Below are positions 21,450 to 33,938 of a DNA stretch of 64,000 bases, piece by piece. The position numbers and the translations under genes are program-made. Source of the stretch: Cantharellus purpuraceus (Eukaryota; Basidiomycota; Agaricomycetes; Cantharellales; Hydnaceae); contig JALBUN010000018.1 in assembly GCA_025174535.1 (NCBI GenBank), forward strand, positions 248,001 to 312,000, read 5' to 3'. The notes beneath the pieces were generated by a model. It was not told the origin of the DNA and searched no databases. It was given only the letters and a program-made list of their open reading frames with translations. Position 1 is the stretch's first letter. Each line of letters starts with the position of its first letter.

Positions 21450-24401
21450 AACCATCAAGGTGCCCGCTCCCAGCATCAACACCATCCCTGAGGTCATCAA
21501 AGAACTGATGGACCACATAGAGGCCATCAATGAAGAGGATGACACTCTGCCCTCCCCAAACCTAGCGCAAGCCATCTCCCTGCTCACCAGCAGCATCCAT
21601 ACCCCACAAGTTCCTAAGTCCCAGACCTTGGTCTGGGAACCAATCCATGCAAGCTCCAACTGTTCTTGGTGCAATGCCAGTTGAATTTCTGTGACCACCC
21701 TGATGCATTTACACCCGATCAGGTGAAGGTCACCTTACCATGTCCTATCTCAAGGGCACCACACTGGGCTACTTCAAGCCGGCACTCATGGATGACTCCA
21801 ATGACCTGATATGGTCAGAAGACTACTCCGACTTCATCTCTGAACTTCAGACCAATTTCAGTCCTTACAACCCTGAGGCTGATGCTGAGAATGAACTCGA
21901 TCAACTTCGGATGAAGGAAAATCACAAAATTGCAAAATACATTGTGAGTTTCCAGCAGCTAGCCCCAAAAGTCCAATGGGGTGATGCCACACTCCAACAC
22001 CAATTTTATGTTGGTCTCCTATCCTGCATCAAGGATGAGATATCATGTGTCGGTAAGCTGGATACTTTGGTAAACCTTCACAAGCTCACCCAATCCATTG
22101 ATGCCTGTTATTGGGAACATCAATCAGAGGTCTCCCACAAAAATTTGGCTAACAACAAATCAGACAAATCATCGGACAAGACCCCAAAGTCCAACAAGGG
22201 GTCTGATAAGAAGACCACCACCAACTCAGGCCAGAAGTCAAACACTGGTAACACCACCGCTTCCGGTTCTGTTCAGAACAACTCTGGAAGCAGCAATAAC
22301 TCTGGAGCTTGCAAGAGCACTCCAGACCTCTCCACCAAACTGGGGAAGGAAGGCAAACTTACCCAGCAAGAATGCCAGCACTGCATAGACAACAACCTCT
22401 GTCTGTTCTGTGGAAAACCTGGCCACCAAGCCAAGGATTGCAACAAGGCAACCTCATCAGCAGCAAAGGCAAAGGGCTGCGCTGCCAATGCCATGACAGA
22501 CAAGTCCAATGTCAAGGTGACAGACCCAAAAAAAATAGCAAGCAGTCCTCTAGCCTCCATATGGGCTGAGGGCTGCGTTGGTACTCCCCATATGACAAAT
22601 GAGGTCCGCCTGAATGCATCCACTCTTTCCCACTCCAACTCCCTCACCCTCCTCATCTACTCCAACTCCATTCCTGATACCTCTATCCAAGCATTAATTG
22701 ACTCCAGTTCTACTCACTGTTTCCTTGATTCCTCTTTTTCCAATTTACATAAACTCCATACATACACCATAACTCCGATATTGCTCTGATTATTTGATGG
22801 CACTACTAATGCTGTTATTTCATGAGCTATAGATATGTCTGTCCATTTTTCTGTTGGAGAAATCCAGAACCTTACATTCTATGTTACTCTGCTTGACTCC
22901 AGCTGTTCTGTGGTTCTTGGACATAATTGGCTCACCCACTACAATCCGTTGATTGACTGGGCATTGGCCATATCACATTCTGTTCTCCAGTGCAGGCTGT
23001 GTCACTCCCGACATCACCAGCAGCTTTAGGTGCAAAATTATCTTCCACCTCTGCTGACTCCGCTCTGATAGATACTCCATCTACCCTTCCATTTATATCA
23101 ATGGTGGATGCTATGTCTTTGCCAGACTAAGCAAACTGGATGGCTCTCACACATTCCAGGTCCACCTCTCCAATCCGATGTTCCTCACCACCCATTCTGC
23201 CCGATCAACTCCACCGGACCTATCTATGGTTCCTAAGGAGTATCATGAGTTCGCTGACGTGTTCAGCAAGTCTAAAGCCAACTCCCTAGCAGAACACCGA
23301 CCATACGATCTCAAGATTGAGTTGGATGACAACTCCACCCCTCCGCTTGGCCCTATCCACTTGCTATCCCAAAAAGAGCTACTGGCTCTCCGGACATTCA
23401 TAGACAAGAACTTGGCCACAGGCTTCATCTGCCCATCCCTATCCCCCCATGGAGCTCCAGTCCTATTTGTCCACAAAAAGGATGGATCACTCCATCTATG
23501 CGTCAACTTCTGTGGACTTAACAAGATCACCAAGAAAGACCAATACCCAATACCCTGCACCACGGACCTACTTGAGAGCCCTTGAAAGGCTAAGATCTAT
23601 TCCAAAATAGATCTCTGACATGTCTACCATCTAGTCTGCATCTGGGAAGGCAATGAGTGGAAAATGACTTTCCACACTCGATATGGATCTTTCAAATGGT
23701 GCATCATGCCCTTTGGACTAACCAATGCTCTGGTCACCTTCCAGAGGTTCATGAATGATACCTTCACCAACCTCCTCAATGTGACCGTCCTCGTTTACTT
23801 AGATGACATTTTGGTATATTTGGATAATGAAGAAGAATATCGGACACATGTCCAAGAAGTACTTCAACATCTCTGAAAACATGGCCTCTTTGCCTGTGCC
23901 AACAAATGTGAATTCCACTCCAACTCAGTTGAGTATCTAGGCTATATCCTCTCCCTGGCAGGACTGACAATGTCCAATGACAAAATTAAAGCCATACAGG
24001 AATGGCCAGAACCCTGGAAAGTCAAAGACATACAGTCCTTCCTGGGGTTTGCCAACTTCTACTGCTGCTTCATTTACAGCTACTCTAATATTACCGTTCT
24101 GCTCACCTGACTTACTAGGAAGGGTATCCAATGGAATTTCACTGACAAATGTAGACAGAGCTTTGAGACCTTGAAGAAGGCCTTTACTACTGCTCCGATA
24201 CTGACTCATTGGGTTCCAGACGTTCCTATCCTATTAGAGACCAATGCTTCCAACTATGCACTTGCTGTGATCCTGTCCATCATCTGGAGAGATGATGGAC
24301 AAGTCCATCCGATTGCTTTTCGCTTGTGTACATTCACACCCCCTGAACTGAATTATGACATCCATGACAAAGAGCTCCTTGCCATATATGAAGCCTTCCA
24401 G
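21450..24401 (+). pseudogene. G1 gag, protease, RT and first part of RNase H
   Basis: Gag runs from about 21460 (SINTIPEVIKELMD) through SYLKGTTLGYFKP and ENELDQLRMKENHKIAKYI to a CCHC knuckle CLFCGKPGHQAKDC (about 22398). Protease has ALIDSSSTHCFLD; the G2 copy has DSGS, so the active-site glycine is lost. RT spans 23178-24000 with [12 protein letters not shown] intact. RNase H starts ILLETNASNYALA (the catalytic aspartate of TDAS is N). TGA stops occur at 23583, 23614, 23874 and 24107, where G2 has CAA or CGA. The frame is cut at 24401 by solo LTR U1. Confidence 0.92.
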
Positions 24402-25810
24402 TGTTGGTTCACTTATGGAATAGATCCTATAAGCCTGCGCACAATGGTCCTAGCAAACAGACAGTGTGTAATGCAGTTGTTCAGCATGCCAAAGAACAAT
24501 CAGGTTGAGGGGTGGGGGTAGCACTGAGTAACAGGAAAGTGTAATAGTGCTCTGTGGTTGGAGGAGGATGGGGAGTGAAAAGGGACAGTCCAGATGGTTG
24601 ATTGTGCTCTGCGACTGGATGACAATGGGGAGCCCAGTTGACAAAAACTGGTTTCAGGAGATGTGACCTCTGGATAGCGGAGGGAAATCTGATCATTGAA
24701 CCAAGGTGCTTTACCTCAGTGTAGAGCTGATGGATTGTGATGTAGAGCATAGAGCATAGACTTAGAGCGTGGACTTTGACTTTAGAGCATTGGCTGAAAA
24801 CTTGTTGATTGATTCCAAAGGCGAAAACTAGTGCCCTTTATATACAAATCCCCAGGGCACAATGATATGAGGAGCAAATGATGCAATATGATGCAAGAAA
24901 TGCTGATCAAGCCAGCTGATGAAGCATGTGAAGTTGAACTACTAAAGGGGAAATCATGGAGAAATGAAATAACAGATAGGGGTAATCTTTGTAAGAATAG
25001 GAGGTGATGAGTAATAAAAGAACCAAAAATAGAACAAGGATGAGTAAGTCATGTATGAATGAATTAAAAGATGAAACAGAGGTGAGTCATATAAAAGAAC
25101 AATAGAAACATCCACCAATACCATCTTCCCTACAGCTCTGAAGGTAAATCAACCCTGAGTCACATGAGGACTTCAGTCAGCATCCACAACAAATACTCCT
25201 TATTGTCTTAGTGATCTGTCTCCATATGGTATCCCATTCCAAGGGTATTCAGTCCCTTTTCCTGACATGATGTAACCTGAGTTGGATTGAAGTGGGAGGA
25301 TAGGTTGGCGATGGTGACTGAAACTCTACCTCATGTTCGACTCTTCTATCCATGTTATGATATAGAGGCAAAATGCTGAGGAATGTATAACAGATTTGTG
25401 AAAGAATATAGGATTGCCAATGGCATAAGAGAGACATGGTGGGGATCTTGGATGTTGAAAGAGTTTTGGATGTATTTTGACATGTGGAGGTGGCTTAACA
25501 TGCCTGTGGAGCTCAGCGCATTTTTGATGGTCCTCTGTGTCAGAGACCAGTGTGATGTATTATTATGAGAGATATTGGAGAGGGGAATAGAATTGGAAGC
25601 CATGTGAATGATGATGAAAGGATTGGTGTGAATAGAAGGCTGATAATGATTGATGGCAATGAAACACAAGTGATGATTGATGGCTAGAATTAGAGACTGA
25701 GGTGGAGAGGGAGTTGCGGTGCTATTTAAAAGTTTGATATGAAAAGATGCTGGTGGAGTTGGACTGTCAGAGTGGTTTGATATACGTCCTCAATGTGTCC
25801 TGGCTCATCA
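24402..25810 (-). mobile_element. Solo LTR U1 (family U, 1409 bp) in RNase H of G1
   Basis: On the plus strand it runs TGTTGGTTCAC to CTCATCA, with CCAG on both sides (24398-24401; 33066-33069 after removing H). On the minus strand a TATA box TATATAAAGG (about 24838) places the promoter. Two more copies are at 43062-44486 (plus) and 44674-46104 (minus). A 4-bp target duplication is seen for U1 and U2. An ORF starting MASNSIPLSNIS lies on the minus strand at about 25601. Confidence 0.82.
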
Positions 25811-25811
25811 C

Positions 25812-26390
25812 TGTTAAGTGCTGAAAACTCAGAGTTTAAAGGAGTAGCTGGTGTTTGGATACTAGTGAGGAAGGGGATGGGACTTTACTGTTCCAGTTCA
25901 ACAGGAGACAGATGGGGACGAATAACTATTGAGTCAGATCGAGTGGACTTGGCTTCAACTTATGTGTTGCACCCCCTCGAATCGTCGGTCCAATATTTCA
26001 GAGTTCAGAGTATGGAGTTGGATCAAAGATCCAGAGTTTGACTTGTCAAGAAGCTAGTAACCAAGAAGCTGATGGGGAATCTTAGTCAATATACAAACTA
26101 CTGTAACATACAAGAAGTAGCCCATATAAGTATGTAGAGAATTGAATGGTAAAACTAAAAGCGATAAGACAATAAGACTAATATGGAATACAACATGGAA
26201 AGGAGTTCGGAGTTCGGACTCATGTCCAAACTAATACTAAACAATTAGAAAGTATAACGGTTGTTGTAACCCATAAGAAGAAGACTACTAATGAGGAGAA
26301 CAATGGCGGGGTCCAGAGTTGATGGAGGTGGAGTTGATGGAGGTGGGGATGGAATCCAGAGATTGGAACTCGGTGTTACAGGATGTAACA
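25812..26390 (-). repeat. 3' LTR of H
   Basis: On the plus strand it runs TGTTAAGTGCTGAAAACTC to GGATGTAACA. It has two copies of the 15-bp GAGTTGATGGAGGTG unit, against nine in the other LTR. Confidence 0.92.
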
Positions 26391-26535
26391 GTATCTCCCT
26401 TCTAGATTGAGCCCATGAGATCTTAGTCAGTACTGTGGGAACGTTGCAGGTATATGCAGTTGAATTGGCACATGAGGTGGGGCCCTTATTAAAACATGTG
26501 TTACCTTGTTCCTTATCTCTTACCACCATCTACTA

Positions 26536-27360
26536 TGCCTTCCGCTGAGGAACTTTGCCAACAACGTGCCAAATTGGACTCGTCTATCGCTGAGGCTGAT
26601 GCCACGGAGAAAAAGGCGGAGGAGAAGAAGAAAGAGGTGGCTCGCACGAGGGTTGCTGAGGCCGCACAAGTCAGAGTGGAGGCCACGAAGAGGAGGGCCG
26701 CATCACAAGTAGCCGTCAAAGGCAAGGAGGTCATCCAAGCTGGACCTCGTCTGTGATATGTGCATTAAGCGCAAGGATGTATGTGAATGGGCCATGGTAA
26801 GTGAATCAGTGAATGCAGATTTTTTTTTTTTTTTTCATACTGATTTTCTCTTTTTGTTTTTAGACTGGAAAATCTCGCTCCTGTCTTGCGTGCCAGAGTA
26901 ACCGGCTGAAATATGAGGTGAAAGGCAGCACTCCTCTGCGATGCAAACATGATCGCAAGGAGGGTGTAAGTGCAGCGGATCCATCTCCCAAATGTCGTAG
27001 GATGCAGACCATGTCCTCAGGTCCTGGGGTTGAGTCAATACTGCCAGCATTGGTAAAGGCCATGCAGGACGTCAGCCTCAACTCAGCCATGGTGGCTCGT
27101 CGTTTGATCAACATGTCTGATCATGGCGAAGGAACAATCGTGGCCCTTCAGGGCATGGCATCGAGGCTCATTTGGGTGAGCTCGCAGGAATGTTCCATCA
27201 CTACATGACGGAACCGAGATGGGGTCCACTCCAAGGGGAGTTGGACTCGTTGAAGCTGGAACTCCTGGGTGCTGTATATGACACGGACTCAAACTCCTCT
27301 GGGTCTTGGGATACCATGGATAACTTTGATGGGTTGGATGACGAGGAGTGGAGGCCATAG
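26536..27360 (+). CDS. Antisense Zn(II)2Cys6-like gene of H, with intron, frameshifted
   Basis: This ORF lies antisense to H, between its chromodomain and 3' LTR. MPSAEELCQQRAKLDSS is followed by a charged helical region (EADATEKKAEEKKKEVAR). A one-base frame change near 26745 leads to CDMCIKRKDVCEWAM. A canonical intron 26797-26863 (GTAAGT...TTTTTAG, 67 nt) follows, then TGKSRSCLACQSNRLKYEV. Spacing is CX2CX6C-X10-CX2CX6-Y, the fungal C6 zinc-cluster pattern with the sixth Cys replaced by Tyr. Downstream reads VESILPALVKAMQDVSLNS and, after another frameshift near 27165, HLGELAGMFHHYM to EEWRP (27360). A DNA-binding role is inferred from the cysteine pattern only. Confidence 0.6.
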
Positions 27361-27599
27361 GAGGAGATCAACAGGATGCTTGAGGATCAGAGACTGGAGT
27401 CGGAGATTCCGGAGCAGGAGATTTTGGAGAAGGGGGGAACAGTGGATGGGGGTTCTGAGGAATTGGATGTAGGGGAGTCGGAGATCATGGAGTCTTGATG
27501 TAGTTAGAGAATGTGATGAATGATCAATTGGAGTTTCTTGGAGAAAATGGAGTGAATTAAGGCAAAATGGGGCCAGGTTTATGAGGATAGGCCATGTGG

Positions 27600-30500
27600 A
27601 AATCAGAGATGATCTCTGTTGCATGTCCTAATTCCAAAGCTGGTAGCCAGGAAGTTTCTTCATCTGTTCCTTCATATCCTGCCCACCTGACAAGGTATTG
27701 CAGTTTACATTTTCGTCTCTTGTCAATCTTGGAGTCCAGAATCGCTGATAATTCGTACTCCGGTTCTCTGTCTATGATGACAGGAGGAACTGGAGTTGGT
27801 TCTCGACCGGAGAATGGATCTGGAAGATGGGGTGTATGGAGCGCATGCTTTCTTGGAGACGGAGGGTAAAGGAGTTAGAGCCTGCTTGAGCGATGATTTC
27901 GAAAGGACCAAGATATTTCTCTGATAGTTTCTTGGAAGGTCTCATAGTACGTATGCTGTCAGATTTGATGAAAACCTTGTCTCCAACCTTGAAGTCCAGA
28001 GCCAGAGATTGATGGTGGTCAGTGGAGGTGGAGTAACGGAGTTGGGCATTGGAGATGGTCTTTCAGAGATGCTGGTGGAGTTCATGGAGATCCACAGCGA
28101 AGTCTCAAGCTCTTGAAGAAGCAAGGTCTCGTTCTGGATGTACGGAGATGTTTGGGTGGTAACCCTTGTTGGCAAAGCATGGAGATAAGTTAGTAGTGGT
28201 GTTCAGAGCATTATTATATGCAAATTCTGCGAGTGGAAGTAAGTTGGACCAGTTGTCCTGTTGGTAGTTGCAATAGACTTGGAGGTACTGTTCCAAAGTC
28301 TGGTTCATTTGTTCGGTTCGTCCATCGGCTTCTGGATGGTATCTGGAGGTGAAGTGGAGTTTAATGTCCAAGGCCTTTCCGAGGGTTCAGAAGAAAGAGG
28401 ACACAAACTCCATACCTTGGTTGGAGGTAATGTGTGATGGAACCCCATGCTTGGAGAAGACATGGAGCACGAATAATTTTGCAAGCATAGGAGCTGTGAT
28501 GGTGTCAACTGTAGGAATGAAAATGGACTGCTTGGTGAGGTGATCCACAATAACTAGGATGGTGTCATAACCGGAGGAAGCTGGAAGCTTCTTGATGAAG
28601 TCCATGGATATGGAGTTCCACAGCCTCTCCAGAACGGGGAGTTGCTTGAGTAGTCCATAAGGACGATGTCTCTGTGACTTTGAGCGCATACAAGTGGTAC
28701 ATGATTTGATGTAGGACTTAATGGAACCACAGAGTTCGGGCCAGATGTAGTCTCGTCTGATTAGGTCTATAGTTCGGTTTTGTCCAAAATGACTGGAGAT
28801 CGGATGGTCATGTTTATTCTGGAGTACGTGGAGTCAGAGATTGTTCACATCAGGAACGTAGATGCAGTTGTCTAGATGGAGTAAGCCTTCCAAGTCAATG
28901 GACCAGCGATTGGTCGGTTTATTGAGATGATCGGAGATGGCTGGATCTGATTGGAATGTGGATCGGATATCGGAGTGGAGTGTGTCAATGTCCATAGTGA
29001 TGGCTGCTCAGAGGACCGGGGAGTAGAACGTCATAGCTCGGAGGGATGCCGTTAACTGTTCATTAGTGAACACAGGCCTAAAATTATGCGGATTTACTGC
29101 TGCATAATTATTTCCTCCCTCTTTAGGATAGACACCCCATCGTCTAGTTAACAAGTCTGGTTTTGTACTGAGTTTGCCAGGACGGAATCGGATTACCAGA
29201 TTGAACTGGGACAGGAATTCAGACCAGCGGGCTTGCCACCATGTAAGGTGTTTGGTAGTTGAAAAGTATTTGAGGTTCTTGTGGTCTGTGATGACATCGA
29301 TCGGAGTTGGGGATCCTTTGAGGTAATGTCACCAGGACTTGAAAGCTTCAAAGATTGCAAGTAGTTCTTTATCACGGACATCGTAGTTGAGTTCCGCTGG
29401 AGTGAAAGTCCGGGAGTGGAAAGCTATTGGGTGGACCTCATTATCTGTTGGAGAGACGGTTGATAGGATGGCCACTAGTGTGTAGTCAGAGGCATCGGTT
29501 TCTACAATGATTGGGGATCCAGGGTTCCATTGGGATAAGACCGGAGCTGTGATGAAAGCTCTCTTTAACATTTCAAAGGATGTCCAACAGGAGTCCGAGA
29601 ACTCCCATGGAGTTCCTTTACGAGTTAAACAAGTCAGTGGAACTGTGAGATCGGAGTAATTGAATATGAAACACCTATAGAAATTGGCAAATCCTAAGAA
29701 GGATTGCACGTCCTTGACTTTGTGAGGTTCTGGCCAATCCTGTATTACCTGGACTTTGCTGGAGTCCATAGTAAGTCCATTTGGAGACAATATATATCTG
29801 AGGTACTCAACCGTGCTCTCGTGGAAAGAACATTTGTCGGCTTGAGCATACAGCTTGTGCTTCCAGAGTCAGAGAAGGACTTCATGGACATGGTTGCTGT
29901 GTTCATTGGAGTTGTTGGAGTATATCAGGATATCGTCCAAGTACATGAGGATGCATATATCCAGGAGGTCAGAGAAGATGTCGTTCATAAGACGCTGGAA
30001 TGCTGCCGGAGCATTGGTAAGTCCAAAGGGCATAACGCACCACTCAAACGAGCCATAGCGAGTGCGAAACGTGGTCTTCCATTCATCACCTTCATGAATC
30101 CGGACAAGGTGGTAAGCATGCTGGAGATCGATTTTGGTGAAGAATCGAGCCTTTTGAGGACTGTCAAGCAAATTGGATGTGAGGAAGTGGATAACAGTCT
30201 TTTTTGGTGATTTTATTGAGACCCTTGAAATCAATGCAAAGTCAGAGGGATCCATCTTTTTTCCAAATGAAGAGGACTGGAGCACTGCCCAGAGATCGGG
30301 TCGGCTGGATGAAACCATAAGATAGGTGCTCATCGATGAAACCATAAAATAGGTGCTCATTGATGAATTCTCGAAGTCTCAATTGAGCCTGGAGTTCACT
30401 CTGGGACAAGGAGTAGATCAGACTGAAAGGAGATGTTCCATCTTCCATTTCAATCTTCAAATCATATGGCTTGTGAGCAGGTAGTGTGTTGGCACGGGTT

Positions 30501-32230
30501 TTGCTAAAGACATCCATGAATTCATGATATTCAATTGGAATGTTTTTCATGTCGACTGGAGGGTCCTCGGAGTTCTTTGGAACTGTTGAGGGGATGAACA
30601 ACTTGAATGTTTGCGCATCGGCTTGGGAAGAGTCATGGGCAAAGGCTGCCGCGTTGATGAAAGCTATTTTCGGAGCAACGGGCAGAGACGGAGTTACGGA
30701 GCTGAGTGGAGCTAATGCTACTGACTTGGGTGGCGCCAAGGATTTAGTCTCTATTGGAGTTCGGAATGAGATACTGCCCAATACCCAGTCAATCAACAAA
30801 TTGTAGTGGGTGAGCCAGTTGTGTCCCAGAACTGCCAAGCAACTAACATCCAACGGAGTTACATAGAAAGCAATGGAGTGGGTTTCTCCCATAGGAAAAC
30901 AGAGTGGCAATTCAATTGTGGAATTGATAACAAAGTTAGAAGATCCGTCGAAAAGCTGTAATGGAATTGGAGTGATGTCTTTAGATTGGAGATGATGTCT
31001 GGAGACAAACAAAGTGTCGAGGAAACAGTGAGTGGAACCAGAGTCCACTAAGGTTGGGATTGGAGTTAAGGGAATGAGATTGGAGGTAAGTCAGAGTGTC
31101 AAGGAGTTAGGATCAGAAAGAGTGGATGCGTTGAGATGTAGCTCTGTGAAAACACCGATGAGTTCAATGCAACCCTTGTTCGGTGCCAGAGTCAGAGGGT
31201 TGCTTATTATTTTTTTGGCTCTGTAGCCTTGGCTTTGGAGCTCTTGTCAGACTTGTTGTCTGTCAAGGCAGCATGGGCTTTCATGGCTGCAGAGGTGGTC
31301 TTTGGACAATCCTTGGCAACGTGACCTATTTGTCCACAGAAGAGGCAGAGATTCTGCTCGATACGACGTTGTCGTTCCTGTAGAGTAAGTTTACCATATT
31401 TACCAAGCTTGGTAGAGAGGTTGGGGGTCTGCTTTGGAGTTCTGGAGGTAGAGGCTGTGGGGGTGGATCTGGGGTTTCCAAATTTACTGGAGTTGGGCTG
31501 CTTCTTGTTGTTGCTGCCCTGGGTGTTAGAGGATGAGGTGAGGTGGACTTGCCCTTGTCGTTGGACTTGTCCTGGTTCTTGCCTGAGGTGGTCTCACAAG
31601 CTACCTTGGAGTGTTGTTCCCAGTACCGAGCATCGATGGACTGTGCTAGAGTCTGGAGTTTGGCTAGGGTGATGGGTTTGCCTACTCTGGCGACCTTGTC
31701 CTTAATCTGGGACAGGAGGCCATTGTATAACTGGCATTGGAGTGCAGTGTTTCCCCATTGGACATGAGCAGCTAGTCAATTGAAATCAACTAGATACTTA
31801 GTGATCCTCTGGTTATCACGCATTCAGAGATTCTTGAGTTTGGCCTCGGCTTTGGCCTCTGGGTCATGAGGTCCGAAGTTGGTTTTCAACTTGGACATGA
31901 ACTTGGAGTAGTCATCTAGCCAAGAGGCTTCAGAATCGGAGGTTAGGGTGGGTTCGAACCAGTCGAGTGCAGTTCCCTTCAAATAGGATAGAGCATAAGT
32001 AACTTTAGCACTATCATTGGAGAACACATCAGGACAGTCATGGAAATTGAGGGTACATTGTGTGAAGAAAGGCTGGAGTTTGCGGGAATCAGATCCATCG
32101 AAGGTATCTGGTTCTCAGACCTTGGTCCAAGCAGAAGACTTCTTCAGAGATGATATGGAGTTAGCCAACATACTGAGGGCTTCCGCAAGGTTAGGGATTG
32201 GGACGGATGATAGATTGGCTGGAGGAGTGC
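27600..32230 (-). pseudogene. gag-pol of gypsy H with chromodomain
   Basis: Minus-strand order: gag (YLKGTALDWFEPTL, knuckle [14 protein letters not shown] near 31340), protease (MDSGSTHCFLD, about 31040), RT ([21 protein letters not shown] near 29930), RNase H ([26 protein letters not shown]), integrase (SMDFIKKLPASSGYDTILVI; SNQGMEFVSSF; DGRTEQMNQTLEQYL), then a C-terminal chromodomain (YELSAILDSKIDKRRKCKLQYLVRW split over about 27690-27790). Stops are numerous and mostly TGA/TAG. Chromodomain presence places H in the chromovirus lineage of Ty3/gypsy. Confidence 0.92.
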
Positions 32231-32368
32231 CTTCCTAGAGGTTAGCCTCAAGCTCCCGGTTGGATGATGGTGCTTTTCCTCAATGGTAGTGGGTGGTACT
32301 CCCACTCGGATGGAGGTCTGGGTGCTTCAGGGTGGCATGACGATTTGAGGGTAGTAGTTCGTATATAC

Positions 32369-33061
32369 TGTTAAGTGCTGAAAACTTGGAGTTTAAAGGA
32401 GTAGCTGGTGTTTGGATACTAGTGAGGAAGGGGATGGGACTTTACTGTTCCAGTTCAACAGGAGACAGATGGGGACGAATAACTATTGAGTTGGATCGAG
32501 TGGACTTGGCTTCAACTTATGTGTTGCGCCCTCTTGAATTGTCGGTCCAATATTTCGGAATTCAGAGTACAGAGTTGGATCAAAGATCTGGAGTTCGACT
32601 TGTCAAGAAGATACTTGTCAAGAAGCTAGTAACCAAGAAGCTGATGGGGAATCTTAGTCAATATACAAACTACTGTAACATACAAGAAGTAGCCCATATA
32701 AGTATGTAGAGAATTGAATGGTAAAAGCGATAAGACAATAAGACTAATATGGAATACAACATGGAAAGGAGTTCGGAGTTCGGACTCATGTCCAAACTAA
32801 TACGAAACAATTAGAAAGTATAACGGTTGTTGTAACCCATAAGAAGAAGACTACTAATGAGGAGAACAATGGCGGGGTCTGGAGTTGATGGAGGTGGAGT
32901 TGATGGAGGTGGAGTTGATGGAGGTGGAGTTGATGGAGGTGGAGTTGATGGAGGTGGAGTTGATGGAGGTGGAGTTGATGGAGGTGGAGTTGATGGAGGT
33001 GGAGTTGATGGAGGTGGAGATGGAATCCAGAGATCAGAACTCGGTGTTACAGGATGTAACA
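32369..33061 (-). repeat. 5' LTR of H (expanded)
   Basis: It is the same LTR as 25812-26390 but 114 bp longer. The difference is accounted for by seven extra 15-bp units (105 bp), one extra 15-bp duplication (GATACTTGTCAAGAA, about 32610), and loss of 6 bp. Confidence 0.92.
32881..33020 (+). repeat. 15-bp minisatellite, nine units, in the H LTR
   Basis: The unit GAGTTGATGGAGGTG is repeated nine times with no interruption. The other LTR has two units. The array reads VDGGG in one frame, but no supporting coding context exists. Confidence 0.95.
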
Positions 33062-33069
33062 ATCACCAG

Positions 33070-33933
33070 ATATGAAGACACTACCTCAAAGGCCCCTCTG
33101 ATCCGGTGGATGTCATAACAGACCACAAGAACTTGGAATACTTCTCCACAACAAAACTACTCACCCAGAGACAAGTCTGATGGTCTAAATACCTGTCTCA
33201 GTTCAACCTCATTATCCATTTCCATCCTGGTCAACTCAGCCTGACACATTAACTAGACACTGGGATGTCTACCCTAAAGAGGGGAGTAGTGACTATGCCA
33301 CTGTAAACCCACACAACTTTCATCCTGTGTTTACTAACAAGCAGCTGGCATCATCCCTATGGGCATCCACCCTCATGACTCCCACCCTCTGAGCTGTCAC
33401 CATTATGGACATTGACCAACTCCACTCCGACATCCACTCATCACTCCAATCCGATCCTGTTGCAGTTAAACACTTGGATGACCCTTCCGATCCAAAGTGG
33501 TCACTTGACCCCAAAGGACACCTCCAACACAATGACTGGATATACGTTCCAGACACCAATGGTCTCCGACTCCAAGTTTTGCAGTATTATCATGATCACC
33601 TGATCTCTGGCCATTTTGGGCAAAACTGCACACAAGGGTTAATCCAATGAGACTACGTATGGCCAAAAATGCGAGAATATATTCAACACTACTGTAACTC
33701 TTGTACCACATGTATGTGCTCAAAATCGCAAAAGCACAAACCCTACAGAACACTTAAGGTCCTGGAGCAACCATGGAACTCCATCTCCATGGATTTCATA
33801 GAGAAGCTTCCCCCATTGCTTGGATATGACACCATACTTGTGATTGTCAACAGGTTCACTAAACAGTCACTATTCATTCTGACGCATGACACCATCACCT
33901 CTGCCTCACTAGCTAAGTTGTTCATTCTCCATG
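33070..33933 (+). pseudogene. G1 RNase H end and integrase N-terminal half
   Basis: It resumes at the U1 duplication (CCAGATATGAAGACAC) with the RNase H end, then the integrase zinc region (YYHDHLISGHFGQNC; CNSCTTCMCSKSQKHKPY), then SMDFIEKLPPLLGYDTIL with the first catalytic D. It is cut at 33938 by a 1433-bp solo LTR. Stops include TGA at about 33649. Confidence 0.88.
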
Positions 33934-33938
33934 TATTC

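Larger units (their letters stand above)
25812..33061 (-). mobile_element. Ty3/gypsy element H (minus strand), inserted in U1
   Basis: LTRs are 25812-26390 (579 bp) and 32369-33061 (693 bp), flanked by ATCAC (25807-25811, 33062-33066). The internal region reads leftward gag, PR, RT, RNase H, integrase, chromodomain, followed by a plus-strand ORF next to the 3' LTR. The purine tract AGAAGGGAGATAC precedes the 3' LTR on the minus strand. The element is full length but its pol frames carry stops. Confidence 0.92.

Noticed and set aside
32881..33020. Regular 15-bp repeats resembling a CRISPR array
   Set aside because: There are no unique spacers; units are head-to-tail and lie inside an LTR of a eukaryotic retrotransposon.
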